A stretch of DNA of 64,000 bases from Microbacterium sulfonylureivorans (GTDB taxonomy: Bacteria; Actinomycetota; Actinomycetes; Actinomycetales; Microbacteriaceae), in assembly GCF_003999995.1 (NCBI RefSeq), contig NZ_RJAD01000004.1:62001-126000 (forward strand), read 5' to 3'. Every line of letters begins with the position of its first letter. The stretch's first letter is position 1. The translations under genes and the position numbers were made by a program. This document shows, in pieces, positions 16,231-24,198 of this stretch. The notes beneath the pieces are model-generated. The model worked only from the letters and a program-made list of their open reading frames with translations, was not told the origin of the DNA and ran no database searches.

Positions 16231-16971
16231 ATGCCGAAAGTTCATCTCGCTCCGCTCTCGTCGATCGCGGCGGGGCTGCTCGGCCTGTTCGCGGTCGACA
16301 GCGTCTCCCCGCTCTCCGCGGCCGGATGGACCGCCGGACTCCTCTACCTTGTCGTGTCGAACGGACTGCTCGCCAGGGGGTTGCGCCGCAGCGGGATGAC
16401 CGCGTTCGGCTGGGGCAACGCGGCCACGGCCGCGCGGTCGACGCTCGTGGCCCTCGTCACCGCTCTCGTCGCGACGTCGTTCTCCTCATCCGTGTCGGTG
16501 GCGCTCCTGATCGTGCTCGCGAGCATCGCACTGGTGCTCGACGCGGTGGACGGGTGGCTCGCTCGACGCACGCGCACCGAGAGCGCGCTCGGCGCCCGGT
16601 TCGACATGGAGGTGGATGCCTTCCTCCTCCTCGCGCTCAGCGCGTACGTCGCGCCCGCGCTGGGTGCGTGGGTGCTCGCGATCGGGATGCTGCGCTACGC
16701 GTTCGTCGTCGGGGGATGGCTCGTGCCATGGATGCGGGCGCCGCTGCCGCCGCGCTACTGGCGCAAGGTGGTCACCGCCGTCGCCGGGATCGCGCTGGTC
16801 GTCGCGGCATCCGGGATCCCGCCCGCGTGGGCCTGCACGGGCGCGGCCCTGATCGCGCTCGCACTGCTGCTGGAGTCGTTCGGGAGGGACGTGCTCTGGC
16901 TCGCCGCCCGGCGGCGTGTCGAGACCACCCGCGTCGAAGCGGGTCACCGAAGGAATGGAGCGGACCGATGA
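16231..16971 (+). CDS. CDP-alcohol phosphatidyltransferase family protein
   Basis: 246-aa membrane enzyme. The complete family motif D-X2-D-G-X2-A-R-X8-G-X3-D-X3-D is present from residue 104 (DAVDGWLARR ... GARFDMEVD), so it should transfer a phospho-alcohol from a CDP-lipid or CDP-alcohol. About six further hydrophobic segments surround it. The ATG at 16231 is preceded by CGGAG; an earlier ATG at 16208 is out of frame. It diverges from the seven-gene operon and is probably part of the same pathway. Confidence 0.87.
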   Translation: MPKVHLAPLSSIAAGLLGLFAVDSVSPLSAAGWTAGLLYLVVSNGLLARGLRRSGMTAFGWGNAATAARSTLVALVTALVATSFSSSVSVALLIVLASIALVLDAVDGWLARRTRTESALGARFDMEVDAFLLLALSAYVAPALGAWVLAIGMLRYAFVVGGWLVPWMRAPLPPRYWRKVVTAVAGIALVVAASGIPPAWACTGAALIALALLLESFGRDVLWLAARRRVETTRVEAGHRRNGADR

Positions 16972-17360
16972 CCGCAAGAACTCAGCGGGGCCTGTGGGTG
17001 CTCCGCATACTCAGCGCCGTCTTCCTCCTCGCCGCGGGCGGAATCCACCTGTACCTGGTCTTCAACGGGGTCGGCGGGATCCTCGGCGTGCTGTTCGTCC
17101 TGAACGCGGTCGCGGGACTCGTGCTGGCGATCGCGATGGTCGCACTGCGAGGCAGGCTCCTGCAGGCGGCGACCGTGCTGAGCCTGCTGTTCCTGATCGC
17201 CACTCTGCTGGCGCTCGTGCTCGCACTGACCGTCGGGCTGTTCGGGATCACCGAGACCTGGGACTTCATGCTCGTGCCCGAGACGGTGGTCGTCGAGTCG
17301 ATCGGAATCCTGGTGCTCGCCGTCACGACCGTCGCGGTGTTCCGCGCGCCGCGCGCCTGA
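16968..17360 (+). CDS. four-helix membrane protein of unknown function
   Basis: 130 aa. Hydrophobic segments at about residues 12-30, 38-58, 66-90 and 103-125. ATGA overlap with the CDP-alcohol phosphotransferase stop (16968-16971) implies co-translation. No family recognised. Its tight linkage to a lipid head-group enzyme suggests a helper of that reaction, but nothing in the sequence proves it. Confidence 0.7.
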   Translation: MTARTQRGLWVLRILSAVFLLAAGGIHLYLVFNGVGGILGVLFVLNAVAGLVLAIAMVALRGRLLQAATVLSLLFLIATLLALVLALTVGLFGITETWDFMLVPETVVVESIGILVLAVTTVAVFRAPRA

Positions 17361-17396
17361 CGTTCCCCCGCGCACGCGACGGGTCGCGAACCCGAT

Positions 17397-18083
17397 TCAG
17401 TCGAGGGTCGCCGCCGCGGCATGCGGGTCGGTGCCCGCGCCCTCCAGCGTCGCAGCGGTGGCCACCAGAAGCCCGCCGAGCATGAAGCTCACGATGATCC
17501 CGACGAGCAGCCCGGACGAGAGGTTCGGGATGAACCGGCGCGCCCCCGTCGGTGCGGCGGTGCTGTGGTACTCGTGGGTGAGGGCGTGGCCCTTCCCCCG
17601 CTTGAGAAGGGCCCGGTTGACGGGGTACGCGGCGAAGAACGCCGCCGTGAGTGCGATCAGCATGCCGATCCAGAACACGACGTTGACGAGACCGGCATCC
17701 ATCGCACCTGGAATCAGGGCCATCACGGCATTGTCGACGACCTCCATCGTCGCGATCGACAGAGTGTCGGCCGCCAGGACCACGCTCAGCGCGGTGCCCA
17801 GGGCCACTCCCGAGCGCAGCAGCGGCAGCGTGGAGAGCGCGTAGCCGAACAGGAAGGCGAGGGCGACCGCGAGGACGACGGTCCAGCCGGTCGACAGCCC
17901 GACGGCCGTTCCGATGATGAGGCCCAGGATCTCGCCGATCGCGCAGCCGGTGAGGCAGTGCAGCGTCGCGCTCACCGCCATCCGGTTCAGGCCGCGAGGG
18001 GATGCCGCTGCGTGCGCGTGCGGGTGCGGCGCCGCCCCCTCGTCGCCGGCGTGGTGACCTGCATGTCCGTGGTCCATGGTCAT
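17397..18083 (-). CDS. DUF4396 membrane protein with His-rich N terminus
   Basis: 228 aa. Residues 1-28 are His-rich (MTMDHGHAGHHAGDEG...PHPHAHAAA), a likely metal-binding tail. The DUF4396 core begins MAVSATLHCLTGCAIGEILG, with six hydrophobic helices to the C terminus. GGAGGTG lies nine bases before the ATG at 18083. A CsoR-like operator is 44 bases upstream, and FGE diverges on the other side. A role in copper handling is inferred from the histidines and operator; the family has no established function. Confidence 0.82.
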   Translation of the reverse strand: MTMDHGHAGHHAGDEGAAPHPHAHAAASPRGLNRMAVSATLHCLTGCAIGEILGLIIGTAVGLSTGWTVVLAVALAFLFGYALSTLPLLRSGVALGTALSVVLAADTLSIATMEVVDNAVMALIPGAMDAGLVNVVFWIGMLIALTAAFFAAYPVNRALLKRGKGHALTHEYHSTAAPTGARRFIPNLSSGLLVGIIVSFMLGGLLVATAATLEGAGTDPHAAAATLD

Positions 18084-18126
18084 CGAGACGCACCTCCGTG
18101 TCCGAGCTCTCGCAGGATGCAAACGA

Positions 18127-18141
18127 TACCCCATGGGGGTA
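18127..18141. promoter_or_regulatory. CsoR-like copper operator
   Basis: TACCCCATGGGGGTA (TACCCC-N3-GGGGTA) matches the shape of CsoR operators such as TACCC...GGGTA ahead of copper genes. It lies 43 bases before the DUF4396 start and 44 before the FGE start, so one site could control both. Confidence 0.55.
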
Positions 18142-18173
18142 CTCTGCGGGTCGTTGCCCGGATACCTGATCGG

Positions 18174-18179
18174 TACGGT
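18174..18179 (+). promoter_or_regulatory. -10 hexamer TACGGT, FGE gene
   Basis: Six bases before the ATG at 18186; leaderless spacing. Confidence 0.4.
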
Positions 18180-18185
18180 GGTCCG

Positions 18186-19085
18186 ATGGACGACATGGTG
18201 CTCATCGCGGGCGGCGACTTCCGCATGGGCTCGGACGAGTTCTACGCGGACGAGGCCCCCGTGCACCTCCGCTCGGTGCCGTCGTTCCGGATCGATCGGT
18301 TCGAGGTGACGAACGAGGACTACGCCCGGTTCGTCGACGAAACCGGCTACGTCACGGTCGCGGAGCGCGCACTCGACCCGGCCGACTTCCCCGGGGCCGA
18401 CCCCGTCGACCTCGTGCCGGGATCGATGGTGTTCACTCCGACGGCGGGCCCCGTCGACCTGCGCGACTGGCGCAGCTGGTGGCGGTGGCAGCCCGGCGCG
18501 TACTGGCGTCAGCCACTCGGCCCCGAGTCGTCCATCGTCGAGCGGATGAGGCATCCCGTCGTCCATATCGCGTTCGAGGATGCGGCGACCTATGCCGAAT
18601 GGGCCGGCAAGCGGCTCCCGACCGAGGCCGAGCACGAGTACGCCGCCCGCGGAGGGCTCGACGGGGCGCGGTTCGCGTGGGGCTCCGAGCCGTACCCCGA
18701 CGGCCGGCCGCTGGCGAACTCGTGGCTGGGCCGGTTCCCCTTCGAGAACAAGGGCGTGGGGGATGCCGCGCCCGTCGGGTCCTACCCGCCCAACGGCTTC
18801 GGGCTGTACGACATGACCGGCAACGTGTGGGAGTGGACGTCCGACTTCTACACGCCGCGGCACCTGCGGCTGACCGACCGGCCCGTCGACCCCGGCAGGC
18901 GGCAGAACCTGCTCGCCACCGCGAGCGCCGAGGACGGCTCCACGACACCGCGCCGCGTCCTCAAGGGCGGATCCCACCTGTGCTCGCCCGACTACTGCCT
19001 CCGATTCCGCCCCGCCGCGCGCTCCCCGCAGGCGGAGGACACCGGGATGTCGCACATCGGCTTCCGGTGCGCCGTCGACGCCTAG
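18186..19085 (+). CDS. formylglycine-generating enzyme (FGE/SUMF1 family)
   Basis: 299 aa. FGE oxidises a cysteine in sulfatase CXPXR motifs to formylglycine, using Cu(I) and oxygen. The SUMF1 fold is seen throughout: MVLIAGGDFRMGSDEFY, PVVHIAFEDAATYAEWAGKRLPTEAE (mid-protein), NGFGLYDMTGNVWEWTSDFY, and near the C terminus GGSHLCSPDYCLRFRPAARS with the two copper-binding cysteines in the C-X4-C arrangement of aerobic FGE. So it should be a true FGE rather than a non-catalytic relative. No type I sulfatase with CXPXR is in the window. A CsoR-like operator upstream would suit a copper enzyme. Confidence 0.88.
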   Translation: MDDMVLIAGGDFRMGSDEFYADEAPVHLRSVPSFRIDRFEVTNEDYARFVDETGYVTVAERALDPADFPGADPVDLVPGSMVFTPTAGPVDLRDWRSWWRWQPGAYWRQPLGPESSIVERMRHPVVHIAFEDAATYAEWAGKRLPTEAEHEYAARGGLDGARFAWGSEPYPDGRPLANSWLGRFPFENKGVGDAAPVGSYPPNGFGLYDMTGNVWEWTSDFYTPRHLRLTDRPVDPGRRQNLLATASAEDGSTTPRRVLKGGSHLCSPDYCLRFRPAARSPQAEDTGMSHIGFRCAVDA

Positions 19086-19161
19086 AGACGGCGCGTCGGG
19101 CGACGCGGAACCCGCTCGGAGCCCCGCCGTCAACCCCCATGTCGAGCGGTTGCCCGGAGGA

Positions 19162-19167
19162 TACGCT
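19162..19167 (+). promoter_or_regulatory. -10 hexamer TACGCT, DUF1206 gene
   Basis: Six bases before the GTG at 19174, which supports that start over an in-frame TTG at 19150. Confidence 0.4.
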
Positions 19168-19173
19168 TCGGCG

Positions 19174-19974
19174 GTGACCACCCCGAAGGCCGCGGCTCGC
19201 GCGGCGCACGATTCCACCGTCTTCCGCACGATCGCACGCATCGGATTCGTCGTGCTCGGCATCGTCCACGCCGTCATCGGAGGAATCGCGATCTCGATCG
19301 CGACCGGCGGTGGCGGGGAGGCCGATCAGGGCGGTGCGATGGAGCAGATCCGCTCGACGCCCGCGGGAGTCATCCTGCTCTGGGTCATCGGCCTCGGACT
19401 GCTCGCCCTCGCGATCTGGCAGATCGCGGAGGCGTTCCTCGAGCGCAACCCCGACACCAAGAAGAAGTGGGGCTACCGCGTCAAGTACATCGGAACGGCC
19501 GTCGCCTACCTCGCGATCGCGTTCACGGCCGTCGTCTACGCCCTCGGGGGGCAGTCGGATTCGTCGGAGTCGTCGCAGACCTTCAGCGCGACCCTGCTGT
19601 CGACGCCGGCGGGTGTCTTCCTCCTCGCCGCTGTCGGCGTCGTCGTCGTCGCGATCGGCGTGGCGTTCATCGTGCGGGGGTTCACGCGGGCGTTCGAGAA
19701 GCACCTGGATCTGCCGAGCGGCGCGGCCCGCAAGGGCATCGTCACCTTCGGCGTGGTCGGCTACGTCGCCAAGGGGATCGCCATCTCCGTCGCCGGGGTC
19801 CTGTTCGTCGTCGCCGCGTTCACGCATGACGCCGAGGCCGCCGGCGGACTGGACGCCGCGCTCCACACGCTGGCCGAGCTGCCGCTGGGCACCTTCGTGC
19901 TCTGGGTCGTCGGGGCGGGACTCGTGATCTACGGGCTGTTCTGCTTCGCACGGGCGCGGTACGCCCGGATGTGA
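19174..19974 (+). CDS. DUF1206 membrane protein
   Basis: 266 aa with three internal repeats of the DUF1206 unit, each of two membrane helices: FRTIARIGFVVLGIVHAVIG (about residues 20-40), WGYRVKYIGTAVAYLAIAF (about 100-120) and GIVTFGVVGYVAKGIAISV (about 185-205). Each unit ends with a second helix such as LLWVIGLGLLALAIWQI. Function unknown; the family is common in actinobacteria. GTG start chosen on the -10 spacing. It stands alone between FGE and a convergent gene. Confidence 0.82.
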   Translation: MTTPKAAARAAHDSTVFRTIARIGFVVLGIVHAVIGGIAISIATGGGGEADQGGAMEQIRSTPAGVILLWVIGLGLLALAIWQIAEAFLERNPDTKKKWGYRVKYIGTAVAYLAIAFTAVVYALGGQSDSSESSQTFSATLLSTPAGVFLLAAVGVVVVAIGVAFIVRGFTRAFEKHLDLPSGAARKGIVTFGVVGYVAKGIAISVAGVLFVVAAFTHDAEAAGGLDAALHTLAELPLGTFVLWVVGAGLVIYGLFCFARARYARM

Positions 19975-19980
19975 CTCCGG

Positions 19981-20472
19981 TCAGCCCTCGAAGTCCTCGG
20001 GCTCGACGTCGTCGAGGAACCGCTTGAATTCGTCCAGCTTCTCTGCGGCGTCGGTCTCGGTGAGGACGTCCGGCACCCCCGCCTCCGCCATCACCGCGTC
20101 GGCCACCCAGATGCCCGCCCCGACGCGTGTGGCGAGGGCCACGGCATCCGACGGTCTCGCGTCGACGACGCGATCGCCGAGGGCCGTCGCCATGGTGATC
20201 TCGGCGTAGAACGTGCCGTCGTCGATGCGGGTGACCTCGACGCGGGTGACCTCGGCGCCGAGTGCGGAGATCAGTTCGCGCATGAGGTCGTGCGCGAGGG
20301 GCCGCGGGACGGGCGCCTTCTCGACCGCGACCAGGATCGACGTCGCCTCGAGCTGCCCGATCCAGATCGGGAGCACCTGTCCGTCGCCGGGGATCTCGTC
20401 GATGGGCTTCAGCAGCACCACATGCTGCCCCGAGGCGTCGAGCGCGACGCCCGCCACACGAACCTGAACCAT
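19981..20472 (-). CDS. bifunctional nuclease family protein (DUF151)
   Basis: 163 aa. Starts MVQVRVAGVALDASGQHVVLL; the family core is VLPIWIGQLEATSILVAVE (about residues 34-52), then HDLMRELISALGAEVTRVEV and the RPSDAVALATRVGAGIWV signature. Plant and archaeal relatives are reported to have DNase/RNase activity, while actinobacterial members (next to MerR-type regulators elsewhere) are uncharacterised. The last ~25 residues are acidic (DEFKRFLDDVEPEDFEG). Convergent with the DUF1206 gene. Confidence 0.85.
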   Translation of the reverse strand: MVQVRVAGVALDASGQHVVLLKPIDEIPGDGQVLPIWIGQLEATSILVAVEKAPVPRPLAHDLMRELISALGAEVTRVEVTRIDDGTFYAEITMATALGDRVVDARPSDAVALATRVGAGIWVADAVMAEAGVPDVLTETDAAEKLDEFKRFLDDVEPEDFEG

Positions 20473-20583
20473 CAGCCCTCGCTCCCCTCCCTGCCATCGT
20501 AGGCACGCGGAGCCGCCGGCGGTCCACGGGGCCACAGCCCATTCACCGGAATGGATGCGGCACCGCTACCGTTGCCCACAGGT

Positions 20584-21615
20584 ATGCAGCGCTTCGGAAC
20601 CCTCTCGTTCGGACACTACGGCCCCCTCGGCGGCGGCCGTCAGCTCACCGCGGGTGACTCGATGCTGCAGGCCATCGACCTCGCGCAGGGCATGGACGAC
20701 CTCGGCGTCGACGGAGCGTACTTCCGCGTGCACCACTTCGCGCGCCAGCAGTCGTCCCCCATGCCGCTGCTCGCCGCGATCGCCGCGAAGACCGAGCGCA
20801 TCGAGGTCGGCACCGGCGTCATCGACATGCGCTACGAGAACCCGCTCTACCTCGCCGAGGAAGCGGCATCCGTCGACCTCATCTCGGGAGGCAGACTCGC
20901 CCTCGGCGTGAGCCGCGGTTCACCCGAGACGGTCGTCCGCGGTTTCGAGACGTTCGGATACATCGGCTCGTCGGACCCCCGTGGGGCCGACATCGCCCGC
21001 GAGCACTTCGACCTCTTCCTGCGGGCCATCGACGGCGAGGGCTTGGCGGAACGGGATGCCGCGTCCCCGTTCGGCACCGGAGCGACCGGCATGCAGCGCA
21101 TCGAGCCCCACTCCCCCGGTCTCCGATCACGCGTGTGGTGGGGCGCCGGGAACCGGGACTCGGCCGAGTGGGCAGGACGCATCGGGGTGAACCTCATGTC
21201 GTCGACCCTGCTGACCTCGGCCGACGGACGCCCCTTCGACATCCTGCAGGCCGAGCAGATCGACGCCTTCCGCGCCGCCTGGCGCGACGCCGGGCACGCG
21301 GGCGAGCCGCGGGTCTCGGTGAGCCGCTCGATCTTCCCGCTGGTCACAGCCGAGGACCACCTGTACTTCGGCGGACGCCAGGACGGCGACCAGATCGGCG
21401 TGATCGACGGCATCCGCTCGACATTCGGCAAGACGTACGCCGCCGAGCCCGACGTGCTCGTCGAGCAGCTGCTCGGCGACGCCGCGATCCAGTCCGCCGA
21501 CACCCTCATGCTCACGATCCCCAGCCAGCTGGGCGTGGAGTTCAACCTGCGCGTGGTCGAGGCGTTCGCGACCCATGTCGCCCCCGCCCTCGGGTGGAAG
21601 GGCACGCGGGGCTGA
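20584..21615 (+). CDS. luciferase-like flavin-dependent monooxygenase (LLM class)
   Basis: 343-aa TIM-barrel oxidoreductase using FMNH2 or F420. Begins MQRFGTLSFGHYGPLGG; AYFRVHHFARQQSSPMPLLAAIAAKT and IEVGTGVIDMRYENPLYLAEEAASVDLISGGRLALGVSRG carry the typical early barrel strands and the NPLYLAEE signature. I prefer the ATG at 20584 to one at 20551, because the protein starts at the first barrel strand there, but the upstream ATG stays possible. Substrate not predictable. Ends three bases before a convergent gene. Confidence 0.87.
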   Translation: MQRFGTLSFGHYGPLGGGRQLTAGDSMLQAIDLAQGMDDLGVDGAYFRVHHFARQQSSPMPLLAAIAAKTERIEVGTGVIDMRYENPLYLAEEAASVDLISGGRLALGVSRGSPETVVRGFETFGYIGSSDPRGADIAREHFDLFLRAIDGEGLAERDAASPFGTGATGMQRIEPHSPGLRSRVWWGAGNRDSAEWAGRIGVNLMSSTLLTSADGRPFDILQAEQIDAFRAAWRDAGHAGEPRVSVSRSIFPLVTAEDHLYFGGRQDGDQIGVIDGIRSTFGKTYAAEPDVLVEQLLGDAAIQSADTLMLTIPSQLGVEFNLRVVEAFATHVAPALGWKGTRG

Positions 21616-21618
21616 GGC

Positions 21619-21984
21619 TCAGCCGGCGTCCTCGATGAGGTGCAGCTGCGTGCCGTCGGGGTCGATGAGATAGCCCGCGCGCTGTCCCCACTCCTGGAGC
21701 GCGACCGGGATCAGGCGTGGGATGCCGACGGTCTTCTCCGGGACGCCGCTGTCGCGCACGTGGGAATAGAGGCCGTCGAGGTCGCCCACGCGGATACTGG
21801 CCATGAACCAGCTCGCGTACGGGTCGTGCTCCGGCGCGAGGAAGAACTCCAGCACGACCCCGTCGCGGGCGAGGATCAGCCAGCCGCCGTCGCGATAGGA
21901 GACGGCGAACCCGAACCCGCCGTAGAAGGCGACGGTGACGTCGAAGTCGCGCGACGGAAGGTTCGGAACGGCTCGGTCTGCCAT
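21619..21984 (-). CDS. VOC-family protein (glyoxalase/bleomycin-resistance fold)
   Basis: 121 aa. Two βαβββ modules: VPNLPSRDFDVTVAFYGGFGF at the N terminus and RVGDLDGLYSHVRDSG in the second half, ending GYLIDPDGTQLHLIEDAG. This is the size of the bleomycin-binding/lactoylglutathione lyase-like group; the ligand is unknown. -10 TAGGTT six bases before the ATG gives it its own promoter, though the hydrolase gene ends just upstream. Confidence 0.85.
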   Translation of the reverse strand: MADRAVPNLPSRDFDVTVAFYGGFGFAVSYRDGGWLILARDGVVLEFFLAPEHDPYASWFMASIRVGDLDGLYSHVRDSGVPEKTVGIPRLIPVALQEWGQRAGYLIDPDGTQLHLIEDAG

Positions 21985-21990
21985 GCCACG

Positions 21991-21996
21991 AACCTA
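21991..21996 (-). promoter_or_regulatory. -10 hexamer TAGGTT, VOC gene
   Basis: Six bases before the ATG at 21984. Confidence 0.4.
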
Positions 21997-22890
21997 TGAC
22001 CTCCGGCGGCCCGGTGCGACCCTCCTCACGAAGTCGCGGATCAGCAGGTTCACCTTGACCGGGTCGCGGGCCGACGGCAGATGCCCGGAACCCTCCAGCA
22101 GGACGAGGTCGCCGCCGGTGAGGTCTGCCACGATGGGTCCCCGCCGCGGGTTCTGGCAGTGGTCCTCCGATCCGGTGATCACGAGGACGGGGCACCCCGC
22201 CGCCCTCACCGCCTCGCACACCGCGGTCGCGGTGTCGGGTGCGTTGCCGAGGTAGGGCGGGGAGTCGTGCTCGAGGAGCATCGTCTCGGCTCCCGCTCCG
22301 AGCGACCAGCCCACGCAGTCCTCGACCTGCTTCGTCGAGTGCGGCTCGGGGAACATCTCGCCGAAGAAGAACCGGGCGAAGTCCGGCCAGTCCCGGCGCC
22401 AGTAGTGGCGGTTCTGCTTCTGCCATCCGTCGAACGCATCGCGGGTCTCGTCGAAGTCGAACGCGATGCGGTGCGCGAGAGGCTCGGTCAGCAGCATCCC
22501 CGGATTGATCGCGACCACGCCGAGCACGCGCTCGGGGTGCTCGGCAGCGAGCATGAGCGCGTGCCCGGCTCCTGTGCAGACCCCCACGATCACCGCGGCA
22601 TCGGCCCCGACCGCGTCGAGCACCGCCCACTCGTCGTCGAGGAGCAGCCGGTCGCCGAGCTGGTCCGGCGATGTGGGCCGGTCGCTCAGCCCGTTGCCCC
22701 TCGGGTCGCTCACGACGACCCGGAAGAGCCGGGCCAGGAACGGGATCTGCGCCTTCCACGCCCGGCTCTGCACGATCACATCCGGCATCAGCAGATACAC
22801 GGTGGGCGAGCCCTCGCCGTACACCTCGTAGTGCACGGCGAGGCCGTCGCGGTCGACGAATCCGCTCATCGTGGGCTCCAGCGCGCGCAT
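21994..22890 (-). CDS. alpha/beta hydrolase with cysteine at the nucleophile position
   Basis: 298 aa. Begins MRALEPTMSGFVDRDGLAVHYEVYGE; oxyanion-side RVVVSDPRGNGLSDRP is at about residue 60-75, and the nucleophile elbow reads VIVGVCTGAGHALML, that is G-X-C-X-G rather than G-X-S-X-G. The acid LVITGSEDHC and the His of LLEGSGHLPSARDP complete a triad. Cys nucleophiles occur in dienelactone-hydrolase-like enzymes. Its ATG overlaps the stop of the glycosyltransferase by one base (TGATG), so the two are co-translated. Confidence 0.83.
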   Translation of the reverse strand: MRALEPTMSGFVDRDGLAVHYEVYGEGSPTVYLLMPDVIVQSRAWKAQIPFLARLFRVVVSDPRGNGLSDRPTSPDQLGDRLLLDDEWAVLDAVGADAAVIVGVCTGAGHALMLAAEHPERVLGVVAINPGMLLTEPLAHRIAFDFDETRDAFDGWQKQNRHYWRRDWPDFARFFFGEMFPEPHSTKQVEDCVGWSLGAGAETMLLEHDSPPYLGNAPDTATAVCEAVRAAGCPVLVITGSEDHCQNPRRGPIVADLTGGDLVLLEGSGHLPSARDPVKVNLLIRDFVRRVAPGRRRS

Positions 22891-24131
22891 CAGAGCAGCT
22901 CCGCCAGCATCGCGGCGGCGCGCGCCGCGCCGTCGGTCTCGACCGGCCGGCAGTCGACCTCGTGCCCCAGCTCCTCGACGAGGACCGCGGCCAGCCGTGC
23001 GGGATCGCTCGCCTCCGCGTAGCGGACGCAGCGCCCCGCGCGGTAGTTCGCCAGGCGATGGCGCACATGGAAGTTCTGCTCGAAATGGTTCTCGAGCGGC
23101 ACGTAGAGGAAGGGCCGCCGCGCCGCGGCGAGCTCCATGCACGTCGTCAGTCCGCCCTGGACGATGGCGACGTCGCACGCGGCGAGCGCGAGGTAGAGGT
23201 CGGGGACGAATCCGCGGACGGATGCCCCGCGCCGGCGCGGCAGCGACGCCGGGTCGATCCTCGGCCCCGTCACGACCACGAACCGGAGCGCCGGGAGCAG
23301 CCGTCGTGCGAGGGGAACGGCATCCATCACCCGACGCAGCAGAGCCCCGCCCACCCCGGAGCCGCCCACCGTCACCACGCAGAGCACCTCGTCGGGCCCG
23401 ACGCCGAGCCCGGCCCGGACGGCCGCCCGCTGCTCCTCGGACGGCGGCGAGAACCCGGTCACGTAGCCGGCGAAGTCGTAGTGGGCCTCGGTCCACTCGC
23501 GGATAGGCGGCAGGCCGGGCCCGAAGGAGTCGTCGATGACATCGTCGGGGTTGCCGACGAAGATCGAGCGGTCGCGGAGGCGACGGTAGCGCGCCCGCTG
23601 CTCGAGCATCTCGGCGTTGTAGTCCGCGGCGAGGCGGGCCTCGGCATCCCCGCCCGCCGGCATCGGCAGCCAGCCCACGAAGTCCGTCAGCCACGCGAAC
23701 GCGAAGCGCTTGAGCTCGGGGTTCTCATGCAGGAAGTAGTCGACGTCCCACGCCTCGTCGCCGATCACGAGGTCGTAGTAGGTCTCGTCGACGACGTCGT
23801 TGAACACCATGAAGTTGCTCACGAGGATCTCGTCCATCCGGCGGATCGCCTGGAAGGCGTTCAGGTCGTGGTCGGCGGCCTCGTCCTCGATGTGCGCCGA
23901 TTCGTTCGCGAGGAGGGCGGATGCCGGGTGGACGGGCTCCCCGGCATCCGCCAGCACGCGCGTGACGGGGTGCTGCGCCAGCCAATCGATCTGCAGGTCG
24001 GGGTGGAGCGCGCGGAGCTCCTGCGCGATCGCGACGTCACGACGCGCGTGGCCGAGGCCGATCGGCGACGACAGGAACAGGGCGCGCTTCGGGCGCCGCT
24101 GCGCCCGGACCCAGGTGTTGCGTGTTCCCAC
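22890..24131 (-). CDS. glycosyltransferase, family 28/UGT-like
   Basis: 413 aa GT-B enzyme. N-terminal ALFLSSPIGLGHARRDVAIAQEL resembles the substrate-binding lobe of MurG/UGT proteins. The C-terminal lobe has LCVVTVGGSGVGG (about residue 265-277), CDVAIVQGGLTTCMELAAARRPFLYVPLENHFEQN (about 325-360) matching the nucleotide-sugar-binding signature, with His-rich HFEQNFHVRHRL. It pairs with a co-translated hydrolase. Acceptor unknown; small hydrophobic or macrolide-type acceptors are typical of the family. Confidence 0.82.
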   Translation of the reverse strand: MGTRNTWVRAQRRPKRALFLSSPIGLGHARRDVAIAQELRALHPDLQIDWLAQHPVTRVLADAGEPVHPASALLANESAHIEDEAADHDLNAFQAIRRMDEILVSNFMVFNDVVDETYYDLVIGDEAWDVDYFLHENPELKRFAFAWLTDFVGWLPMPAGGDAEARLAADYNAEMLEQRARYRRLRDRSIFVGNPDDVIDDSFGPGLPPIREWTEAHYDFAGYVTGFSPPSEEQRAAVRAGLGVGPDEVLCVVTVGGSGVGGALLRRVMDAVPLARRLLPALRFVVVTGPRIDPASLPRRRGASVRGFVPDLYLALAACDVAIVQGGLTTCMELAAARRPFLYVPLENHFEQNFHVRHRLANYRAGRCVRYAEASDPARLAAVLVEELGHEVDCRPVETDGAARAAAMLAELL

Positions 24132-24198
24132 GGTGCGCGTCCCTCCTGTTCAGCAAACAGTGTGCTCCGGTGTCGCCGCCGCGTCAGCCCCCTCGGCG

